The translations under genes were made by a program, and so were the position numbers. This document shows positions 59,218-64,000 of a stretch of DNA of 64,000 nucleotides, piece by piece. Numbering within the stretch: the stretch's first letter is position 1; every line of letters starts with the position of its first letter. The notes under the pieces were generated by a model. That model had not been told where the DNA came from and made no database searches. It saw nothing but the letters and a program-made list of their open reading frames with translations. The DNA is from JBBDWK01 sp040902885 (lineage in GTDB: Bacteria > Acidobacteriota > Terriglobia > Bryobacterales > Bryobacteraceae), in assembly GCA_040902885.1 (NCBI GenBank), contig JBBDWK010000042.1:1-64000 (forward strand). Direction: 5' to 3'.

Positions 59218-62200
59218 ATGGTGAAGATACGGCTTCTATCGTTCGCGACCGCTCTGTCGCTCCTCGGCTGGCTGCCACTGCCAGCGCAGTCGATTTATGG
59301 TGAGATCCGCGGAACCGTCACGGATGCCACGGGCGCGGTGGTGGCCGACGCGGGGATCACAACCCGTAATACCGCCACGGGGGCCGTCCGGAAGAGTCAA
59401 ACGGACAACTCGGGCAACTATTCGCTGGTCAATCTGGAAGCGGGCATTTACGAAGTTTCGGTGGAACGCCCCGGGTTCCGCAAGGCTCTGACTCGGGAGG
59501 TGGTTCTGCGCGCGCGCGAGGTAGCCCGGGTGGATACGGGGCTTGAAGTGGCGCCGGCCGCTACGGAAGTGATGGTAATCACGGCGCGGCAGGTGGTCAC
59601 CACCGATCAGGCGACCATCGTGGACTCCAAATCCTTCGACGATATCCAGAATTTGCCGGTCAATTTCCGTGCGGGAACCACCAATTCCGTGTTTCCCTCC
59701 ATTTCGCTGGCCCCCGGAGTTCAGGCCGACCTGAACGGCGCCTCGCTCTCACTATCCGGCAGCATGCCCTTCATGGCCTCGGCGTCGGTGGATGGAATTA
59801 CAACCATCAATGTACGGACCAACGGGTTGCTCACGGAGATGTTTCCTTCGGCGGACAGCATCGACGAGTTGAAGGTCAGCTCGATCGGCAACAACGCCGA
59901 GCACGCCCAGATCGGGGACATCACCACGACCTCCCGCAGCGGCTCCAACAATTTGCACGGCTCCGCTTACTGGTATCACCAGAATGGAGCGTTCGACGCC
60001 CGCGACTTCTTCGCCACCCGCCCAGGCGCTCCTTTCAAGATCTCCAACGACTTTGGCGGATCTCTGGGCGGCCCCATCGTGCCGAACCGGACCTTTTTCT
60101 TCGGAGCGTACGAAGGTCTCCGCTACGTGGCGCAGAACCAGATCAACATCATAGTGCCGCCCGACAGCTATCGCATTGGCGACTTGTCGAGCGTCGCCGC
60201 GCCCGTGCGCGATCCCCTGGCCACGACGCCGTTCCCCGGCAACCTCATACCGGCCAGCCGCATTCATCCTGTTTCTGCGAACACCCTCGAACTGCTGTTT
60301 CCGAGACAGAACCAGCCCGGCAATTCCATCGCCGCCCCGAACTACCGGCTGCAGAAGGGCGCCGGCAATCGCAACGACCAATACGACCTGCGCGGCGACC
60401 ACATCTTGAACGAGCGGCAGAATCTGTTCGCGCGCTTTTCCTCCAAGGACGTCACAAGACGTCTGCCTCTGCCGCTGACCACGATGGGCGACGACCGCAC
60501 GCTGGAAAAGTCGCGAAGTCTGGTCGCGGCCCATAACTTCGTAATCCGGCCAACCCTGGTTAACGAATTTCGCGCCGGATATTCGGACAGCCCGCGGGAG
60601 GCCGATTTCGGTCCCGATGGCTCGTCCCTGGACGGCCCCGCACTGGTCCGCGAATTGGGGATCACGGGCCTGCGCCCGGACCCGCCAGACGTCGCCAGCG
60701 TGCCCGATATAGGCATCCTGGGCTTCCAACTCACCGGCAGGCGGCGCGGCGGCACTACCCTCAGCCGCGCTTTCCAGTTTACGGACAGCCTGACCTGGAT
60801 GCGCGGCCGCCACACCTTCAAGTTCGGCGCCGATCTCCGCCGCCTGCGAACCACCGATCTCGTATCCTTTTTCCATGGCGATAACCTGGGAGAGTACCGC
60901 TTCTCCGGCGTTATCTCCGGGAATCCAACCGCCGATCTCCTGCTCGGCTACCCTCAATGGACGCGCGTGGCCAACACCGGGCCGGACATCGACGGCGTCG
61001 CCTGGCACCAGGGCTTCTTCGCGCAGGACGATTTCAAAGTAAATCCGCGGCTCACGCTGAATCTCGGAGTGCGATACGAATACCACCCGCCATTCTTCGA
61101 CAGCAATTTGCAGATAACCAATTTCGACCGCGATTTTCCCGGCGGCCGGGTGGTGGTGCCGAACGAGGAATCTCTGGCGCTCACCGCGCCCGGTTTTCGC
61201 GCGGCGATTGGCGATACACCGATCGTCACTGCACGGGAAGCGGGCATCCCCGAATCGCTGCGCTTTGCCGATAAGAATAACTTCGCCCCCCGCGTCGGCT
61301 TCGCATGGCGGCCGTTTGATAACCGGACCGTGATCCGCGGCGGCTATGGCATCTACTCGGTCACGCTTCTGGGCTCGGTCTTCTACTCGCTCGTCGGCAT
61401 TCACACCTCGGACACGCGCACTTTCAATAACACCCTGGTCAACGGCGTGCCGCAGCTTCAGTTTCCATCGCCGTTCCTATCGGGTTTGGGAAGCGTCGGC
61501 GCGGCGGGCAGCGCGGACTTCCGCCGGGCCAACCAGATCGATGCTCCGGACCCCTACGTCCAGCAGTGGAACTTCACCGTCGAGCGCGATCTGGGCTGGA
61601 ACACGGGCGTGCGGGTTACCTACACCGGCTCGCACAGTCTCAAGCTGTTCTACAGTCCCGACCTCAACCAGGTGCAGCCGAATACAGTGGGATACGGCGC
61701 GGCCCGGGCGAACCGGCCCTACCCGAACTGGGCCATCGTCTACAGCCGCGACGCCGGCGCTTCCGCCAAATTCAACGGCTTGGTGACGGAAGTCCAGAAG
61801 CGCTTTTCAAACGGCCTGTTCTTCCAGAGTTCGTGGGCCTGGTCGAAGAACCTCACCAATGCTACTGGAACGGACGGACTGGGCTTTGCCGGCGAAAGCG
61901 GCGCGGTGCCGACGGACCGTTACAATCTGGGTCTGGATTATGGCAACCTCGCCCCTACCCGCCGCCATCGCTGGCTGACGACTTTCACGTACATGCTGCC
62001 CGTGGGGCGCAGCGGCAAAGTTCTGAATAACGCCGGCCGGCTGGCGGACGCTTTACTGGGCGGCTGGCAGCTTTCCGGCCTGCTCCTGTTCCAGACCGGA
62101 CCGTTCCTGACGCCGATCACCGGCGGCAAGACCGATCCCAGCGGCACCAACCTGAATGCGCGCGCCAACGACCGCCCGGACTACGCGGGAAGCGGATACG

Positions 62201-62538
62201 GCAATATCTCCAGCGGCCGCACGATCGACGCCTGGTTCGACCCCAGCGCATTCACTATGCCGCCGAGCAACATCGGCCGCTTCGGGCAGGCAGGACCGGG
62301 TTCGCTCGTCGGTCCCGGCACAAACAACGTTTCCGCCAAACTGCAAAAGCGGTTTTCCATGGGGGAATCGCGATACCTGCAAGTGGAAGGGTCGTTCTCG
62401 AATGTCGCCAACCACCCCAACTTCAGCCTTCCGGCACGGAACGTGTCGCTGCCTAGCTTTGGAAGAATCACGAGCACGCAGGGCGCGGAGTTCGGCGGAT
62501 CGAGGACCGTGCAGGTCGGTTTGCGGCTCGCGTTCTAA
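59218..62538 (+). CDS. Oar-like TonB-dependent receptor with carboxypeptidase-regulatory domain
   Basis: A 1106-residue outer-membrane receptor. It has a signal peptide (VKIRLLSFATALSLLGWLPLPAQS), a carboxypeptidase-regulatory domain (GEIRGTVTDATGAVVADAGITTRN), a plug (~120-230), a large barrel and a terminal aromatic residue (GLRLAF). It is a paralogue of the receptor at 23605-27036 but clearly diverged. GGGAGG just upstream points to ATG 59218 or, at better spacing, GTG 59221. Substrate is unknown. Confidence 0.87.
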   Translation: MVKIRLLSFATALSLLGWLPLPAQSIYGEIRGTVTDATGAVVADAGITTRNTATGAVRKSQTDNSGNYSLVNLEAGIYEVSVERPGFRKALTREVVLRAREVARVDTGLEVAPAATEVMVITARQVVTTDQATIVDSKSFDDIQNLPVNFRAGTTNSVFPSISLAPGVQADLNGASLSLSGSMPFMASASVDGITTINVRTNGLLTEMFPSADSIDELKVSSIGNNAEHAQIGDITTTSRSGSNNLHGSAYWYHQNGAFDARDFFATRPGAPFKISNDFGGSLGGPIVPNRTFFFGAYEGLRYVAQNQINIIVPPDSYRIGDLSSVAAPVRDPLATTPFPGNLIPASRIHPVSANTLELLFPRQNQPGNSIAAPNYRLQKGAGNRNDQYDLRGDHILNERQNLFARFSSKDVTRRLPLPLTTMGDDRTLEKSRSLVAAHNFVIRPTLVNEFRAGYSDSPREADFGPDGSSLDGPALVRELGITGLRPDPPDVASVPDIGILGFQLTGRRRGGTTLSRAFQFTDSLTWMRGRHTFKFGADLRRLRTTDLVSFFHGDNLGEYRFSGVISGNPTADLLLGYPQWTRVANTGPDIDGVAWHQGFFAQDDFKVNPRLTLNLGVRYEYHPPFFDSNLQITNFDRDFPGGRVVVPNEESLALTAPGFRAAIGDTPIVTAREAGIPESLRFADKNNFAPRVGFAWRPFDNRTVIRGGYGIYSVTLLGSVFYSLVGIHTSDTRTFNNTLVNGVPQLQFPSPFLSGLGSVGAAGSADFRRANQIDAPDPYVQQWNFTVERDLGWNTGVRVTYTGSHSLKLFYSPDLNQVQPNTVGYGAARANRPYPNWAIVYSRDAGASAKFNGLVTEVQKRFSNGLFFQSSWAWSKNLTNATGTDGLGFAGESGAVPTDRYNLGLDYGNLAPTRRHRWLTTFTYMLPVGRSGKVLNNAGRLADALLGGWQLSGLLLFQTGPFLTPITGGKTDPSGTNLNARANDRPDYAGSGYGNISSGRTIDAWFDPSAFTMPPSNIGRFGQAGPGSLVGPGTNNVSAKLQKRFSMGESRYLQVEGSFSNVANHPNFSLPARNVSLPSFGRITSTQGAEFGGSRTVQVGLRLAF

Positions 62539-62551
62539 TCCATTCCGCAAG

Positions 62552-62974
62552 TCAGGAATTTAACCCGGCGCGCCTTGCTTTGATCGCCGCCGCGATTCTG
62601 CGAATAGTGCCGGGCAGTTCTACCGTGCATTCGCGAACCCTCATGACGCGCCAACCCAGGCGTCTGAGGCGCTGGGATACTTTCCGGTCGCGCCGAACAT
62701 TGTTTTCAATCTTGTCCTTCCAGAACTGCTTGTGGGAGCGGGGCAGGTACTTGCAGCGGGTGCATCCGTGCCAAAAACAACCGTCGACGAAGACGGCCAC
62801 CTTAAGGCGAGGCCACGCGAAATCGGGTTTGCCGTCAATGGGCCAGTGCTTCCGATACCCGCGCAGGCCACGCGCACACAAGATTTTGGCCATGGCGATC
62901 TCCGTGGTCCGATTGCCCTTCGAGCGAACCGATGCCATGATTTTCGACCGAATTTCTTTCGGGACGTGATCCAT
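62552..62974 (-). CDS. vsr: Vsr-type DNA mismatch endonuclease
   Basis: A 140-residue very-short-patch repair endonuclease. D51 (GKPDFAW) and the F67-W68-H69 trio of GCFWHGC fall at the positions of the catalytic Asp and intercalating residues of E. coli Vsr (from memory). Position 64 is Asp rather than His. Zinc-type Cys residues C66, C71 and C74 follow. Vsr nicks T:G mismatches arising from 5-methylcytosine deamination, fitting the neighbouring cytosine methyltransferase. The ATG at 62974, with GGAG upstream, is chosen over a GTG at 62980. Confidence 0.9.
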   Translation of the reverse strand: MDHVPKEIRSKIMASVRSKGNRTTEIAMAKILCARGLRGYRKHWPIDGKPDFAWPRLKVAVFVDGCFWHGCTRCKYLPRSHKQFWKDKIENNVRRDRKVSQRLRRLGWRVMRVRECTVELPGTIRRIAAAIKARRAGLNS

Positions 62975-62989
62975 GATCACTCCGTACCA

Positions 62990-63808
62990 TTATCGGCCGG
63001 CGTACAATCGCAGGTCCTCCTCTCCGATTTCGTTGGAGGGAACGAGGCGGTAGTGCTTCTCTTCCAATATCTTGACTTCGTCTCCTTGCACCGTGAGTTC
63101 GAACATGGCGATGGTATCGCCGCTCATGAACTGGGCCGAGACCGGACGGCACGCGAGTTTAGGGAACTTCTGCCGGCAGCACTCGATATCCTGCCTGGTT
63201 TGCGTTGCCGCTAACTGGTCGGAACCTCCCTTAGCTTGAACTGGAACGACGAACTGTTGCCCGTTTCGGTTGACTCCCACATATAGTTCGTCGATTTCTA
63301 TCTGGCCTATTCCCTTGACCGTAGTACGAAGGTGATTCTGTAGCGAATAGGTCGCGATGCCGAGAAAAATATCGATGAGCCGGTTGTAGCGCACTTTCGC
63401 CAAGAGGGCCTGCTCGTCGCTCAGAGCGTAGCTGGCAATAATTTCGGGAGTGGCGTCCGGGATCTTGATCGCAACCAGGCCGGAACGGGGAAGTATGCGA
63501 TTGATTACCCCAAGCTTGAAGCGGTATTTGCCGCGGCCCGCCAGCTCGATGGTCCATTCTTTACCGGCTCCCGCCGTTCGCACGATTTCGGGTGGAAGGG
63601 CAGTCCGGAAGCGGAACGAGTAAATGTTATCGCCCACGTTCTTAGGCAGTACGATGCCGAGCTCTTTGGCGACTTCTTCGAGTTCGCCGCGCGTGAACTC
63701 AAACTGTGTCGATCCATCGCTATAGTGCCGATGAAAGATTGTGCCGATTATCGCGGAGTAACGATTCGGCTTCTTCTCTGGATTTTCGGCCGCCCTGCGC
63801 TTAGGCAT
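62990..63808 (-). CDS. Type II restriction endonuclease candidate
   Basis: A 272-residue protein lying between a methyltransferase and vsr. A PD-(D/E)xK-like core is visible as IEIDELYVG, then VPVQAKGGSDQ, where Gln replaces the usual acidic residue before Ala-Lys. It starts at 63808 within the last 8 bases of the methyltransferase gene. The specificity cannot be read from sequence. Function is inferred from genomic position and the nuclease-like motif. Confidence 0.65.
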   Translation of the reverse strand: MPKRRAAENPEKKPNRYSAIIGTIFHRHYSDGSTQFEFTRGELEEVAKELGIVLPKNVGDNIYSFRFRTALPPEIVRTAGAGKEWTIELAGRGKYRFKLGVINRILPRSGLVAIKIPDATPEIIASYALSDEQALLAKVRYNRLIDIFLGIATYSLQNHLRTTVKGIGQIEIDELYVGVNRNGQQFVVPVQAKGGSDQLAATQTRQDIECCRQKFPKLACRPVSAQFMSGDTIAMFELTVQGDEVKILEEKHYRLVPSNEIGEEDLRLYAGR

Positions 63809-64000
63809 TGGGACGCGCCTCGGGCATGAACCGGACGCGCTTTGGAACGACAGTCGAGGGAACGCCGTATCTATGCGCAGCCTCGGACATGTCCAAGGCA
63901 AGCAGATTCGGGTCGCCCAGTTCAATTGGCCGATCGACTCTACGAGCCGGAAAGTCGAGCGCCTCGCCGATCTTTGTGGCGACAGCCCTCGCAAGCAGTG
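63801..64000 (-). CDS. DNA (cytosine-5) methyltransferase, C-terminal part
   Basis: Partial: the gene enters from the right window edge and stops at TAA 63801-63803. The visible last 66 codons include LLARAVATKIGEALDF, which resembles the C-terminal motif X region of m5C methyltransferases ('PPPLARAIGEAI'). The identification rests on this weak match plus adjacency to a restriction-enzyme-like gene and vsr. The catalytic motifs are outside the window. Confidence 0.6.
   Translation of the reverse strand, partial: LLARAVATKIGEALDFPARRVDRPIELGDPNLLALDMSEAAHRYGVPSTVVPKRVRFMPEARPNA

Overview
The window is a GC-rich, densely packed bacterial chromosome segment of about 55 genes. No stretch longer than 300 bases lacks a gene, and I saw no rRNA, tRNA or CRISPR array. 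The gene content points to Acidobacteriota, probably a Bryobacterales/Solibacter-like lineage. The signs are two very large Oar-type TonB-dependent receptors with N-terminal carboxypeptidase-regulatory domains, a membrane Ser/Thr kinase fused to a PD40 beta-propeller, a tandem DUF507 protein, a KaiC-like ATPase, Tat-type 'RRxFL' secreted enzymes, and a RAYT/REP element. lpxD and OmpA indicate a Gram-negative envelope. The taxonomic call is inference from gene content, not from a marker gene.

Layout. 97-5764: a four-gene lipid cluster (fatty acyl reductase, ACP/acyl-AMP ligase/PlsC-like fusion, PlsY-like acyltransferase, HAD phosphatase). 5733-11523: DUF507 protein, kinase-propeller, hydroxypyruvate-isomerase-like and dimethylformamidase-like enzymes. 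11599-15646: a signalling locus (frameshifted winged-helix gene, KaiC-like ATPase, PocR-PAS hybrid histidine kinase). 15660-23470 (minus strand): an almost complete histidine operon, hisI-G-D-C-HAD-B-H-F-A. It is interrupted by a RAYT unit with 41-bp inverted ends and preceded by a His-rich leader peptide and attenuator. 23543-27686: a TonB receptor and a thioredoxin-like gene whose CxxC is read UxxC through an in-frame UGA followed by a SECIS-like hairpin. 27885-35365 (plus): lpxD, LOG family, Gfo/Idh, RsbU-type phosphatase, nnrDE, tsaE and an enoyl-ACP-reductase-like SDR. 35428-42013 (minus): rlmN, SDR, two transporters, an OSBS/NSAR enolase with a GNAT partner, mazG. 42112-47860: a TIR membrane protein, stress and envelope genes, rsmG and maf. 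47812-49902: a two-gene cassette, AT-richer to the eye, between perfect 60-bp direct repeats. 49949-52722: DUF721, gatC, gatA, sod. 52754-59059 (minus): a moxR-DUF58-VWA-VWA operon. 59218-62538: a second TonB receptor. 62552-64000 (minus): a methyltransferase (partial), restriction enzyme and Vsr module.

The strongest observations are the candidate selenoprotein with its SECIS geometry (27120-27686), the three-segment histidine attenuator (23326-23452), the 60-bp-repeat-flanked nucleotidyltransferase/TIM-barrel cassette (47812-49902), the RAYT insertion in the his operon, and the lipid cluster whose PlsC-like domain has lost its catalytic His. Positions were read by eye; no homology searches were run.
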